Source of the DNA: a bacterium
Lineage (GTDB): Bacteria > Chloroflexota > Dormibacteria > UBA8260 > Bog-877
Direction: 5' to 3'
Assembly (NCBI GenBank): GCA_021791345.1
Contig: JAJYWT010000131.1
Location: forward strand, 1 to 57,305
DNA length: 57,305 nt
This document shows, one piece after another, positions 18,152 to 27,200 of the stretch (the first letter of the stretch is position 1; every line of letters starts with the position of its first letter). The notes beneath the pieces were generated by a model. That model searched no databases and was not told the DNA's origin. It saw nothing but the letters and a program-made list of their open reading frames with translations. A program made the translations under genes and the position numbers.

Positions 18152-19594
18152 ATGGCTGATGCGGCGACCATAGGCGGCGTCAGCGACGCGGTGCGGAGCA
18201 TCGAGTCGCACTCGATCGACATCATCCCGGAGAAGGAGAGACATGGCCAGGTGCGCAGCCAGTTCATGCTCTGGTTCGCCACCAACGCCAACGTCTTCAA
18301 CTTCGTCCTGGGCGGCTTTGCGATCGCCTTCGGCCTCAATCTCTTCTGGGCCTTCGTGGCCCTGGTGCTGGGCCTCTGCCTGGGCATGGCCTTCACGGCG
18401 CTGCATGCCGTCCAGGGTCCCCGCCTGGGAGTGCCCCAGATGATTCAGAGCCGGGGCCAGTTCGGCTTTTACGGTGCGATCTTCATCTTCCTCGCCTCGA
18501 TCCTGCTGGACGTCGGGTTCCTGGCGGCGCAGCTGGTTGTGCAGGCCCAGGCGATGCAGGGGACGATCGCCGGGATCGGCATCCCGGTGTGGATCGTGAT
18601 CGCCGCCGTCCCTTCGGTCCTTCTTGGCATCTTCGGCTACTTCTGGATCCACCGGATCCAGCCGGCCCTGACCGTGATCCTCGCGTGCACCCTGGTCGCC
18701 GGCGCGGCCCTGACTCTCGCCAGCCACCGGACCCTGGCCCCGGGAATGGGAGGCTTCAAGCTCTCCAGCTTCCCGATCTTCATTGCGGTGGTTGGGCTCT
18801 TCTTCATGGACATGCTGAGCTGGGCCCCCTACGTTTCGGACTACTCGCGCTACCTGCCCAAGAATGTGAGCGGTCCGCGGACCTTCTGGGCAGTCTTCGG
18901 CGGCAACGTGCTGGGGACCCTCCTGTACGCCGGTCTCGGCATCTACATCACCGCCCTCGCCCCCAAGGGGTCCAGCGTGACGGTCATCGGCTCCCTGGCA
19001 GGTATCTGGATCCTGCCCATCCTCGCTATCAGCCTCGTCGGCAGTGACACTCTCAACGCCTACACCGGGATGCTGGCACTGGAGAGTGTGCGCAGCAGCT
19101 GGCAGCGGGTGGTCGCCTCCCGGCGTGCCCGGACCATCGGACTTGTCCTGATGTTCATCATCGGGGTGCTGCTGGCCGAGACGGGATATCAGACCTTCCT
19201 CAACTCGTTTGAGAACTTCATCAACGTTCTGCTCTTCCTGTTCGTACCCTGGAGCGTCATCAACCTGATCGACTTCTATCTGGTGAAGCGTGGCCAGTAC
19301 GACGTCGCGTCGTTCTTCAGCCCCACCGGCCAGTACGGCGGCTGGCGCTGGCGGGCGATCATCCCCTACGTCGTGGCACTGGTCGCCGAGGTCCCATTCC
19401 TCGACCAGACGTTCTACACCGGGCCGATGGTGAAGATCCTCGGCGGCGCCGACCTCTCCTGGATCGTTGGGTTCGTGGTGGCCGGTGTTCTCTACCTGGT
19501 GATCAGCTCCGCCTCGGGCGGGGCCGGTCAGGAGCTGCCCATACCGTCCCGAGCCGGTGGGTCTGACGTCGGCTTCACCGGTGTCAATGACTAG
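18152..19594 (+). CDS. NCS1-family permease, putative B6/pyridine transporter
   Basis: A 480-residue integral membrane protein with about 12 helices, of the nucleobase-cation-symport-1 family. QFMLWFATNANVFNFVLGG is helix 1 with the family's Asn-rich substrate region; MDMLSWAPYVSDYSRYLPK (about residues 217-235) is the helix 6/loop signature. Relatives carry cytosine, purines, hydantoins and, in yeast Tpn1, pyridoxine. As the last gene of an operon with PPAT and pyridoxal dehydrogenase, import of a B6 vitamer or pyridine derivative is the simplest role. GAGGGGAACAGCA precedes the ATG. A strong hairpin follows at 19659, ending the operon. Confidence 0.88.
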   Translation: MADAATIGGVSDAVRSIESHSIDIIPEKERHGQVRSQFMLWFATNANVFNFVLGGFAIAFGLNLFWAFVALVLGLCLGMAFTALHAVQGPRLGVPQMIQSRGQFGFYGAIFIFLASILLDVGFLAAQLVVQAQAMQGTIAGIGIPVWIVIAAVPSVLLGIFGYFWIHRIQPALTVILACTLVAGAALTLASHRTLAPGMGGFKLSSFPIFIAVVGLFFMDMLSWAPYVSDYSRYLPKNVSGPRTFWAVFGGNVLGTLLYAGLGIYITALAPKGSSVTVIGSLAGIWILPILAISLVGSDTLNAYTGMLALESVRSSWQRVVASRRARTIGLVLMFIIGVLLAETGYQTFLNSFENFINVLLFLFVPWSVINLIDFYLVKRGQYDVASFFSPTGQYGGWRWRAIIPYVVALVAEVPFLDQTFYTGPMVKILGGADLSWIVGFVVAGVLYLVISSASGGAGQELPIPSRAGGSDVGFTGVND

Positions 19595-19658
19595 GCATGA
19601 GGTGGCATCCTCTGTTGGCCGCAATGGCGGCAGCGACCGCCTCGCCGTAGCCAGCAGG

Positions 19659-19692
19659 CCCAGCGCGGGGGGCACCCGCCCCCCGCGCTGGG
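19659..19692 (+). terminator. Strong hairpin ending the catabolic operon
   Basis: CCCAGCGCGGGGGG (19659-19672) pairs perfectly over 14 bp with CCCCCCGCGCTGGG (19679-19692), loop CACCCG. There is no T-run, common for terminators in very GC-rich genomes. It lies 64 nt after the permease stop. Confidence 0.75.
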
Positions 19693-19698
19693 CGGGGC

Positions 19699-19785
19699 TG
19701 TCGGCCGGCAGTTGGCTCGACCACGGGTAGTAATATGCGGCTGCGCGTTCACTTGGACCTTGACAGGGGGACAACCACCAGTGGT
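19699..19785 (+). promoter_or_regulatory. Promoter region and operator-like repeats of the second GntR gene
   Basis: TAATAT at 19731-19736 is a good -10 box. Upstream, TGTCGGCCGGCAGTTGGCT (19699-19717) looks like a degenerate copy of the regulon element. ACCAC-ca-GTGGT (19774-19785) is a perfect short palindrome overlapping the chosen GTG start and is close to the TGGT/ACCA half-sites usual for FadR-type GntR proteins. Autoregulation is plausible. Confidence 0.45.
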
Positions 19786-20491
19786 AGGTGAACCGGCGCG
19801 CGGGGGACCGGCAGCTTTCGAGAACCTGACCCTATGGCAGCGGGTGTACCAGCACCTCCGGGAATCCATCCTCACCGACCAGCTGCCCCCGGGCACCGAA
19901 CTGTCAGAGGTGGCCCTGGCCCAGGAGTTGGGCGTCAGCCGGGGGCCGATCCGCGAGGCCATGGGGCGTCTCGCAGCAGAGGGCCTGGTGACGGTCCGCC
20001 CGCGGCGAGGATCGGTGGTCCGCTCGCTGACCACCGACGAGCTGATCGACGCCTACCAAGTGCGCGAGGCGCTGGAGGCGATGGCTGTGCGGCTGGCGGT
20101 CCCACGGCTCACCCGAGCGGACATCGCCCGCCTCGAGGGCCTGGTCGAGGAGATGAGTGCCCTGGTGGCGGCCCGGGACATCACCGAGTTCTTCCACGCC
20201 AACGGCGAGTTCCACGGCTATTTCTGCCGCCACAGCGGCAACCAGAAGTTGATCAGCGTCTACGAGAGCCTGATGGGCGAGATGGGTCGGCTCCAGCCCC
20301 AATCCCTGCTACTGCGGGGCGACCCCAAGCAGTCGGTGGTCGAACACCGGGCCATCCTGCGTGCCGTGAAGCGAGGGGACGTGGAGGCCGCAGTCCAAGC
20401 GGCGTCCGAACATGTTCGCGTGCCCGCGGAGAATCTGCGCCGCCGGCTGGCGAAGGGAACCGGCGCGGAGCGTACCCCGGCCGACCTTTGA
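19781..20491 (+). CDS. GntR-family regulator, FCD subfamily; likely regulator of B6 catabolism
   Basis: A 236-residue regulator. Residues about 15-80 are the winged helix (LWQRVYQHLRESILTDQLPPG, then GVSRGPIREAMGRLAAEGLV). Residues about 95-220 form the FCD ligand domain, with His in FHANGEFHGYFCRHSGNQ and VEHRAILRAV. GTG was chosen because AGGGGG lies 10 nt upstream; an ATG start 69 nt earlier would add a Cys/Trp-rich leader unlike the family. It sits between the B6 operon and the SBP-B/Liv operon, both preceded by the shared 19-base element, so it is the natural candidate to bind that element. FCD regulators respond to carboxylates, so 4-pyridoxate or a later acid may be the inducer (inference). 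Confidence 0.87.
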   Translation: MVGEPARGGPAAFENLTLWQRVYQHLRESILTDQLPPGTELSEVALAQELGVSRGPIREAMGRLAAEGLVTVRPRRGSVVRSLTTDELIDAYQVREALEAMAVRLAVPRLTRADIARLEGLVEEMSALVAARDITEFFHANGEFHGYFCRHSGNQKLISVYESLMGEMGRLQPQSLLLRGDPKQSVVEHRAILRAVKRGDVEAAVQAASEHVRVPAENLRRRLAKGTGAERTPADL

Positions 20492-20675
20492 TGCCTCGTC
20501 CCGCAACCTGACGCGCATCTCGACATGAGGGCGGGGTGGCTCCCCGGGCAGAGGGGTCGGCGGGCTCTCGCACTGTGGCCCCGGGGCGCGCCCAGTCGGG
20601 CCTGAAGGACAGGACCAACAGGAGCACCCCGCGTGGTCGCCGGCACGCTCGACTGCACCGCGGACATCCGGCAGA
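20492..20675. other. Non-coding gap after the second GntR gene
   Basis: No gene or clear structure is seen between the GntR stop and the shared promoter element. From the element's -10 to the SBP-B start there is a further leader of about 200 nt, also without a recognisable riboswitch. Confidence 0.5.
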
Positions 20676-20718
20676 TCACAGTCGGCTGTTGACAAACGGT
20701 CCGACGGTGTGGTCTGAT
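20676..20718 (+). promoter_or_regulatory. Shared regulon promoter/operator, copy 2 (SBP-B/Liv operon)
   Basis: The 19 bases TCACAGTCGGCTGTTGACA (20676-20694) are identical to copy 1. TTGACA at 20689-20694 is the -35; TGTGG then TCTGAT (20713-20718) at an 18-nt spacing gives the -10. The TGTG upstream of the -10 is kept in all three copies. Confidence 0.75.
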
Positions 20719-20920
20719 TGACCCTTCGGAGCTGCCAGCGGGAGGGTCGCGTCCTGTCGTCTCTGTGTGCCGAAGTCGGATGGTCATCGGACGCCGCACG
20801 GAGGCGTGCGGGATCGTCGCTGCCCGACCGCGAGCCGTCCTACCACGCCCGGGCGCATGGCGCGGGGTCCGACCCACCGGCCGGGGGCTCCAATTGGGAC
20901 CGGAGGGAGGCGCGGTCGGG

Positions 20921-22879
20921 GTGACGGCAGGGGCTCGTCTGCGGCGGCGGCCCGGCCACGGCGCGGCGCTGGCCGCAACTCTGGCCGCGGTGCTCATGCT
21001 GGTTTCGGCGTGCGCGTCCAGCGCCAACACGGCGTCCAGCAGCCGGACCGTCACGTTCGCCGAGGAGCCCTCCACGCCGCCCAACTTCATCCTGCCCCTG
21101 GTCAGCGCCAGCGACTACATCAACGCCAACGTCTCCGACTTCTCGGAGCTCCTGTATCCCCCGCTGTACTGGTTCGGTAATGGGGGAGTTCCCGAGCTCA
21201 ACCCCGCCCTCAGCCTCGCCTATCCCCCGGTCTTCTCAAACGGCAACCAGACGGTGACGGTGAAGCTCAAGCATTGGCTCTGGTCGGACGGGCAGCCGGT
21301 GACCGCCCGGGACGTGATCTTCTGGATGAACCTCGTGAGCGCCGTGACCGACCCCAACGCCCCCACGGTGCCGACGCCATCCGGGCAGCCCGGCCCCTCT
21401 TGGGCGGCCGCGGTCCCCGGAGGCTTCCCGGTGAACATCGTCAGCTACGCCGAGGTCAACACCTACACGGTGGTGTTCCACCTTAACGCCGCCTACAACC
21501 CCCGGTGGTATCTCTACAACGAGCTGAGCCAGATCACCCCCCTCCCCCAGCACGCCTGGGACCGGCTGATCAGCAGTGGGGCGGTAGGGGACTACGACAG
21601 CTCTGCCGAGGCTCGCGGGGCGGTCGCGGGCACCACCCCACTCCAGTACCTCCCCAACGATCCCGGCACCGCCACGGCCGGAGCGCTGGGGGTCGCCGCC
21701 TTCCTCAACGCTCAGTCCGAGCAGACCGCGACCTACGACACCAACCCGCTCTGGCGGGTGGTGGACGGCCCCTTCCGCCTGGCCGCCTACACCACCAACG
21801 GATACGCCAAATTCGTCCCCAACCGCTCCTACTCCGGGCCCAGCAAGCCCGAGATATCGGCGTTCGTGGAGTTGCCCTTCACCAGCGATCAGGCGGAGTT
21901 CGCCGCCCTCCGGTCGGGGAGCCTGACCATCGGCTACCTGCCCTACCAGGACATCCGGCAGAAGACGTTTCTGACCAAGAACGAGGGCTATACGTTCAGC
22001 CCCTGGTACGTCATGGGGATCGACCAGTTCTACTACAACTACACCGACGCGACCGCCGGTCCGCTGGTGAGCCAGCTCTACTTCCGCCAGGCGCTGCAAT
22101 CGCTGGTCAACCAGCCGCAGTACATCAAGGAGTTCACGGCGGGAACCGGGACGATCGACAACGGGCCGGTGCCCACCTATCCCCCCAAGAGCCCCGACCT
22201 CAGCCCGCTGGAGGCCGGCAAGCCCATCTACCCCTATGACCCGACCAAGGCCGCCTCCCTGCTTAGAGCCCAGGGATGGCACGTGGTGCCCGGAGGCGTC
22301 AGCACCTGCTCGCGGCCTGGGACAAGGAGCGGCGAGTGCGGGGCCGGGGTGCAGGCGGGGCAGCCGGCGACGCTCTCGGTGATCTACCTCATCGGGTCGA
22401 CGATCGAGGCCAATGAGGTGGCCGCCATGCAATCGGCCATGAAGGCCGGCGCCGGGATCGACCTCACCGTCAAGGCTGAGAGCTACGGCTCCATCGGCGG
22501 GGTGATCTACGGCTGCACCCCTTCCACTCCGTGCGACAACTGGCAGGTCGCCAACTACACCCTGCAGGACACCTGGGTTTACTTCCCCGACTACCTACCG
22601 ACAGGCGGCGAGCTCTTCGGTTGCGGCTCCGGGTCGAACGCAGGCGACTACTGCAGCAACGTCAACGACGCCAACATCGCGGCGACCCACACCGCTCCCA
22701 CCAATGCGGCCGAGACCGAGGCGCTGTACCGCTACGAGGACTACCTGGCACAGCAGCTGCCCTACCTCGAGGTTCCCAACGTCCCCTACCAGCTGACGGT
22801 CTACAAGAGCGACCTCAGCGGGGTGGTGCCCCAGGGCATCTACGGCGAGCTCTACCCGCAGAACTACAGGTTCCATTGA
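20921..22879 (+). CDS. Family 5 extracellular solute-binding lipoprotein (SBP-B)
   Basis: A 652-residue paralogue of the proteins at 4361 and 28212. The signal peptide ends in LMLVSAC (lipidated Cys about 27). FAEEPSTPPNFILP, then WSDGQPVTARDVIFWMN and the C-terminal VVPQGIYGELYPQNY are shared with both paralogues. GTG was chosen because CGGAGGGAGG lies 10 nt before it and the signal peptide starts at once. No family 5 permease follows; instead the operon continues with a branched-chain-amino-acid-type binding protein and its membrane and ATPase genes. It may deliver ligand to distant Opp-type permeases. The upstream shared element ties it to B6 catabolism. Confidence 0.9.
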   Translation: MTAGARLRRRPGHGAALAATLAAVLMLVSACASSANTASSSRTVTFAEEPSTPPNFILPLVSASDYINANVSDFSELLYPPLYWFGNGGVPELNPALSLAYPPVFSNGNQTVTVKLKHWLWSDGQPVTARDVIFWMNLVSAVTDPNAPTVPTPSGQPGPSWAAAVPGGFPVNIVSYAEVNTYTVVFHLNAAYNPRWYLYNELSQITPLPQHAWDRLISSGAVGDYDSSAEARGAVAGTTPLQYLPNDPGTATAGALGVAAFLNAQSEQTATYDTNPLWRVVDGPFRLAAYTTNGYAKFVPNRSYSGPSKPEISAFVELPFTSDQAEFAALRSGSLTIGYLPYQDIRQKTFLTKNEGYTFSPWYVMGIDQFYYNYTDATAGPLVSQLYFRQALQSLVNQPQYIKEFTAGTGTIDNGPVPTYPPKSPDLSPLEAGKPIYPYDPTKAASLLRAQGWHVVPGGVSTCSRPGTRSGECGAGVQAGQPATLSVIYLIGSTIEANEVAAMQSAMKAGAGIDLTVKAESYGSIGGVIYGCTPSTPCDNWQVANYTLQDTWVYFPDYLPTGGELFGCGSGSNAGDYCSNVNDANIAATHTAPTNAAETEALYRYEDYLAQQLPYLEVPNVPYQLTVYKSDLSGVVPQGIYGELYPQNYRFH

Positions 22880-22891
22880 TCTGATCTGACG

Positions 22892-22962
22892 TCGGTGGGC
22901 CAACCACCGAACCACTCGGGAATCCGCAGAGTGGGCCGCGTTTGGGGTGTCCCAGCGGCCCA
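22892..22962 (+). other. Two hairpins between SBP-B and the Liv binding protein
   Basis: TCGGTGG-gccaa-CCACCGA (22892-22910) and TGGGCCGC...GCGGCCCA (22932-22962, 15-nt loop). Neither has a T-run. They could slow transcription or protect the SBP-B message end. Confidence 0.4.
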
Positions 22963-22995
22963 TGGCCGACTCCGAACCGACCAAGGAGGGACGTC

Positions 22996-24291
22996 ATGGT
23001 GAGCGCAATTCGCCAGCGGGGCTGGCGCCGCGGAGGTGCGGCGCTGGGGCTCGGAGCCCTCTGCGCCACGGTGGCTGCCTGTGGAAGTTCAGGCGGCAGC
23101 AGCAACGCGCTGACCATTGGGATCTTCCACGCCTACTCCGGTCCCAACGCCGCGTACGGTCCCGAGGCGGCGGCAGGATGCTACCCCGCCGTCCGGCTCA
23201 TCAACGCCGCGGGCGGGGTGCTCGGGCACACCTTGCAATGCAAGCCCTACGACTCGAAGGGAGACCCCGCCGACGCCGTGCCCGCGGCCAACCAGCTGAT
23301 CGCCACCACCCCCAAGCTGGTGGGAGTCCTGGGCGGGGGCACCAGCACCGCGACGGCCGTGGTGCCCATCTTCAATTCGGCCCAAATCCCGGTGTTCTCG
23401 ACGACCGGCCAGTCCTCCTTCGACACCACGAGTGACGCCTACTTCTGGCGGATCCTATCGCCCGACGCGGCCCAGGGAAGTGCCATGGCGGCCGCGGCCA
23501 AACGGCTCGGCTTCACCCGGATCGCCACCGTCTTCGGGAACGACAGCTCCGCCCAGGGCTCGGCGCCCGCGGCCATCGCCGGCGTTAGGGCGCTGGGCCT
23601 CGACCTAGTCGCCAACCAGACGCTGGCCATCGACCAGGCGTCCTACAGCTCCCAGGTGGAGCAGCTGATCGCGGCCAAGCCACAGGTGATCATCAGCGAA
23701 GCCGACCCCCAGACCAGCGCCACCTACCTCAGCGAGTTGAAGCAGCTGGGAAGCCTGGTTCCGATGATCACAGACCCGGTGTCCCAGGAGCCGCCCTGGA
23801 TCCAGGCCGTCTCGGGGGTGATCACCAAGTCCGTCCTCCAGCAGCTGGACTACATCGTGACTGTCTACTCAAGCCCCACGACCCCCGCCTACGAGGTGTA
23901 CACCAAGGCGCTGATGGCCTCCAAGGCGCAGGTCCCCCAACCCGGGCAGTGGGATTCGGACCTGTACTCCGTCTCCGACTACGACTCAGTGAACATCATG
24001 GCCCTCGCCATGCTCGCCTCGCATTCCACCAAGCCCAGCGTCTTCAACGGTTGGGTGACCAAGGTGACCTCTCCGTCTCCGGGCGCGGTGGTGGTCCACA
24101 CCTTCGCTGAAGGGAAGGCGGCACTCGCCAAGGGTGAGACCATCCAGTACGTCGGGGCCGTGGGACCGACCGTCTTCAACCAGTACCACAACTCCGGTCA
24201 GAGCTTTGGCATCGAGCGCAATCACAATGGCAACTTCGTGCTGAGCATCCTCCTGACCCCCGCCGAGGTGAGCGCCGCTGCTGGCCAGTGA
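22996..24291 (+). CDS. Branched-chain-amino-acid-type ABC transporter binding lipoprotein
   Basis: A 431-residue periplasmic-binding-protein (Peripla_BP_6, LivJ/LivK-like) lipoprotein. The signal peptide ends in LCATVAAC. ALTIGIFHAYSGPNAAYGPEAAAGCYPAVRLINAAGG is the family's N-terminal lobe start; LVGVLGGGTSTATAVVPIFNSAQIPVFSTT and RIATVFGNDSSAQG are the ligand-site loops. AAGGAGGG precedes the ATG. Such proteins bind amino acids, but also amides, urea and aromatic acids. It has its own permeases and ATPases downstream (LivHMGF order), so the transporter is complete. Control by the shared element suggests the cargo is a B6 or pyridine metabolite or a co-substrate; the exact ligand is unknown. 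Confidence 0.9.
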   Translation: MVSAIRQRGWRRGGAALGLGALCATVAACGSSGGSSNALTIGIFHAYSGPNAAYGPEAAAGCYPAVRLINAAGGVLGHTLQCKPYDSKGDPADAVPAANQLIATTPKLVGVLGGGTSTATAVVPIFNSAQIPVFSTTGQSSFDTTSDAYFWRILSPDAAQGSAMAAAAKRLGFTRIATVFGNDSSAQGSAPAAIAGVRALGLDLVANQTLAIDQASYSSQVEQLIAAKPQVIISEADPQTSATYLSELKQLGSLVPMITDPVSQEPPWIQAVSGVITKSVLQQLDYIVTVYSSPTTPAYEVYTKALMASKAQVPQPGQWDSDLYSVSDYDSVNIMALAMLASHSTKPSVFNGWVTKVTSPSPGAVVVHTFAEGKAALAKGETIQYVGAVGPTVFNQYHNSGQSFGIERNHNGNFVLSILLTPAEVSAAAGQ

Positions 24292-24313
24292 CATCATCCC
24301 CAACCCTGTGCCG

Positions 24314-24346
24314 CCGGCCTGGGGTCGCTGTTTGCCCCCAGGCCGG
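24314..24346 (+). terminator. Intra-operon hairpin after the binding-protein gene
   Basis: CCGGCCTGGGG (24314-24324) pairs perfectly over 11 bp with CCCCAGGCCGG (24336-24346). It lies 22 nt after the binding-protein stop and 64 nt before the first permease gene, the usual place for a partial terminator that makes binding protein more abundant than permease. Confidence 0.6.
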
Positions 24347-24409
24347 ATGGCCTGTCCGAGGGTTGCTGGTGGGTAGGGCGAGGGGCACTGCGACGGGCGG
24401 TGAGGTGCG

Positions 24410-25297
24410 TTGACGGAGCTGATCAGCGCCCTGGGGTTCGGGCTGGTCACGGCGGCGATCCTCTCGGTGAGCGCGGTGGGGTTCACCCTCCAATACAGCG
24501 TCTCCAACGTGCTCAACCTGGCCTTCGTCTCGATCATGACCGCCAGTGGCTTCATCGCCTATGGCCTGATTGGGGCGGGCCTCAACCTCTGGCTGGCGAT
24601 CGCGGTCGCCAGCCTCCTCGGCGGCTGTCTCTCCGCCGTGATCAACTGGGGCATCTACGCACCCTTCATCCGGCGGGGGACCAGCACCTTCGGGGTGGTG
24701 ATAGTCACCATCTCGACGGCCCTCATCGGCCAGAACCTGATCGAGGCCGCGGTGGGGCCCGGATTCTTCTCGTTCGGGGTCGCCACCGGCCGGGCGGTGG
24801 ACGTCGGTGGGCTGGTCCTGACCGCGGATCAGGTGATCACGATCGGGGTCGCCCTGGCCCTGATGCTGGCCACCTACCTGGGCCTGGAGTACACCCGGTT
24901 GGGGCGCGCCATGCGGGCGCTCTCGGTCAACCCCTCCCTGGCGAGGGCCTGCGGTGTCGACACTGGCAAGGTCGTGGCCCTGGCGTGGTTCGCCTCCGGG
25001 GTGCTGGCCGGGGCGGGCGGGGCGCTCCTCTTCCTCGACACGGCCACCTTCTCAGTGACCACCGGCAGTTACTTCCTCATCGTGATCATCGCCGCCGCCG
25101 TCTTCGGGGGGGTGGGGTCGGCCCGCGGAGCCTTCCTCGGAGCGTTGATCCTGGGCGTGGCCACGGAGGTTGCCGGCGCGTTCTGGATCCCCGAGCTCAA
25201 GGACGTGGTGGCGTTCGCCGTTCTGGTGGTGGTGCTCCTGGTCCGCCCCCGCGGCCTCTTCTCCGAGATCGCGACCCTGCGGCAGGCGGTGGGTTAG
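24410..25297 (+). CDS. livH: ABC transporter permease, LivH type
   Basis: A 295-residue membrane protein with about 8 helices. LGFGLVTAAILSVSAVGFTLQYSVSNVLNLA is the N-terminal LivH signature. The coupling loop GLEYTRLGRAMRALSVNPSLARACGVDTGKV (about residues 160-190) contacts the ATPases, and FGGVGSARGAFLGALILG lies near the end. Start is TTG after a GGTGAGGTG site. It pairs with the LivM-type gene 7 nt downstream. The substrate is not defined by the permease. Confidence 0.88.
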   Translation: MTELISALGFGLVTAAILSVSAVGFTLQYSVSNVLNLAFVSIMTASGFIAYGLIGAGLNLWLAIAVASLLGGCLSAVINWGIYAPFIRRGTSTFGVVIVTISTALIGQNLIEAAVGPGFFSFGVATGRAVDVGGLVLTADQVITIGVALALMLATYLGLEYTRLGRAMRALSVNPSLARACGVDTGKVVALAWFASGVLAGAGGALLFLDTATFSVTTGSYFLIVIIAAAVFGGVGSARGAFLGALILGVATEVAGAFWIPELKDVVAFAVLVVVLLVRPRGLFSEIATLRQAVG

Positions 25298-25304
25298 CCG
25301 GGCC

Positions 25305-26315
25305 GTGAACAGCGCCATCCAGCTGTACGCCACCACCCTGCTGGTGTATCTGGCGGTGAACCTGATCGCCTCCTGGGCCCTCGACATCCAGTTCGGAGTC
25401 ACGGGAGTCCTCAACTTCGGGTTCATCCTCTTCCAGAGTGCCGGCGCCTACACCGCGGCCCTGCTCAGCCTCGGCCCAGCCCGAGCCAGCGGGGGATTCC
25501 AGCAGTACATCGGCGGGTGGCAGCTTCCCTTCCCCCTCCCCATCGTCGGGGCCATGGTGGTGGGGGCGGCCCTCGGGTTGCTCGTGGGCTGGGTCGGCCT
25601 TCGGCGCTTGCGCGGCGACTTCCAGGCGGTGGTCCTGCTGGTGGTGTCCGTGGTGGCCACCCTGGTGGTCGAATCGGTGCCCGGATTCCTCAACGGGGAT
25701 GCGGGCCTCTCCCTGGTGCCCAAGCCGCTGTCAGGGGTGGCCGGCCTGACCGGGGTGCCCTACGCATGGGCCTTCGTGGGCCTCTGCTTCCTGGCCTGCG
25801 GCCTGGTGGCCGTCCTGGTGGCGAGGCTGGTCCACTCCCCATACGGGCGAGTTCTCCGCGCCGTGCGCGAGAACGACGCCCTGGCGGACGCCATGGGCCG
25901 GAGCAGCACCCGGGCCCGCCTTCAGGTCTTCGTGCTGGGCGGCGCGCTGGCCGCCCTGAGCGGAGCCTTGCTCGTGGAGTTCACCACCGCCTGGGCGCCT
26001 AGCGGCTGGCTCTATCCCGAAACGTTCGTTTACTTCACCATCGTCATCATCGGCGGCCGGGCGTCCCTCCCGGGGGTTGCCGTAGGGGCCGCTTTGATCG
26101 CGGTAGGCATCCAGCAGGCAGTCCAGCTCTTCCCCATCGGGGCGGACGCCACCGTCATCGCCTCACTTCAGTGGGTCGTCATCGGACTTCTCACCCTCGG
26201 CTTCCTCTGGTGGCGCCCCCAGGGTCTGATCCCGGAACGGGTCCGGCGCTTCCGTCCCCCCGCGGCGGCTCCCCCGACGGCAGGCACGAGGGTGTCAGAG
26301 GGGGCAGGGTCGTGA
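25305..26315 (+). CDS. livM: ABC transporter permease, LivM type
   Basis: A 336-residue membrane protein with about 10 helices. NLIASWALDIQFGVTGVLNFGFILFQSAGAYTAA is the conserved start of LivM permeases. The EAA-like coupling segment SPYGRVLRAVRENDALADAMGRS (about residues 180-202) and GGRASLPGVAVGAALI are also present. GTG was chosen because it begins 7 nt after the LivH stop and gives the usual N-terminus; longer readings only add Pro/Arg/Ser-rich sequence translated from LivH in another frame. It forms the second half of the translocation pore. Confidence 0.87.
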   Translation: MNSAIQLYATTLLVYLAVNLIASWALDIQFGVTGVLNFGFILFQSAGAYTAALLSLGPARASGGFQQYIGGWQLPFPLPIVGAMVVGAALGLLVGWVGLRRLRGDFQAVVLLVVSVVATLVVESVPGFLNGDAGLSLVPKPLSGVAGLTGVPYAWAFVGLCFLACGLVAVLVARLVHSPYGRVLRAVRENDALADAMGRSSTRARLQVFVLGGALAALSGALLVEFTTAWAPSGWLYPETFVYFTIVIIGGRASLPGVAVGAALIAVGIQQAVQLFPIGADATVIASLQWVVIGLLTLGFLWWRPQGLIPERVRRFRPPAAAPPTAGTRVSEGAGS

Positions 26316-26377
26316 GGGGTGGTGGCCGGCGGGCCCCCCGGCGACCGGCGGTGAGCCCGGTCGTAGGCACCGGCTAG

Positions 26378-27136
26378 GTGAGCGGGCCGGTCCTTCGCGC
26401 TGCGGGGTTGAGCAAGGCCTTCGGAGGGGTCCAGGCCGTCCAGGTGGTCGACCTGGAGGTCTCACCGGCAGCCGTGGTGGGATTGATAGGTCCCAACGGG
26501 GCGGGAAAGTCCACCGTGCTGGGCATGCTGGCCGGCGCGATACGGCCCGACCGAGGCCGGGTTGTGCTCGCGGGCCGCGAGGTCGCCGGTCGGCCCTCCC
26601 ATCGCATGGCGCAGCTCGGAGTCATCCGCACCTTCCAGACCGCCAGCGTCTTCCCTCAACTCACCGTGCTCGAGAACCTCCTGCTCGGAGTCAAGCCCTG
26701 GCGAGGGGAGCGGCCCTGGTGGGCGCTACTGCCTCACAGCTGGCGCGCCGAGGAGGCCTCACAGGTGGAGCGCGCGCGGCAGATGCTGGAGCGCCTCGGC
26801 CTCACCCGCCACACCAACGATCTCGCCTCCAGCCTGAGCGGGGGCGAGCGGCGCCTGCTGGAGATCGGCAGGGCGCTCCTGGCGGAACCGGTGGTCCTCC
26901 TCCTCGATGAGCCAATGGCCGGGGTGGCTCCCCATCTGGCCGAGCCCTTGGCAGTTCTGATCGAGGGCCTCAGCGAGGAGGGCACCGCGGTGATCCTCGT
27001 TGAGCATGAGATGCGGGTGATCGACCGCCTCTGCCACAGCGTGGTCGTGATGGCGGGAGGCAAGGTCATCATGAGAGGCACCCTCGATGAGGTGCGCGCC
27101 AACCAGGAAGTTCGGATGGCCTACCTTGGACAGTGA
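26378..27136 (+). CDS. livG: ABC transporter ATPase, LivG type
   Basis: A 252-residue ATP-binding subunit. Walker A is GPNGAGKS (about residues 40-47), the Q-loop is RTFQTASVF, the signature motif is LSGGERR (about 156), and Walker B is VVLLLDEPMAGVAP with H-loop VEHEMRVI. The C-terminal MRGTLDEVRANQEVRMAYLG is the LivG tail (usually ending AYLG). Start is GTG; no strong ribosome site is seen in the 62-nt gap after LivM. It pairs with LivF to drive transport. Confidence 0.9.
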   Translation: MSGPVLRAAGLSKAFGGVQAVQVVDLEVSPAAVVGLIGPNGAGKSTVLGMLAGAIRPDRGRVVLAGREVAGRPSHRMAQLGVIRTFQTASVFPQLTVLENLLLGVKPWRGERPWWALLPHSWRAEEASQVERARQMLERLGLTRHTNDLASSLSGGERRLLEIGRALLAEPVVLLLDEPMAGVAPHLAEPLAVLIEGLSEEGTAVILVEHEMRVIDRLCHSVVVMAGGKVIMRGTLDEVRANQEVRMAYLGQ

Positions 27137-27200
27137 ACCCGCCGGCGCCCTGACCAAAGGGGATGGGAAAGGAGCGGGCCCCGGAGAGGCGAACGAGGCG

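Noticed and set aside
18131..19774. Long minus-strand frame opposite the NCS1 permease
   Set aside because: Asp/Gly/His/Glu-rich shadow with no hydrophobic or domain pattern; the + strand protein has clear membrane helices and family motifs.
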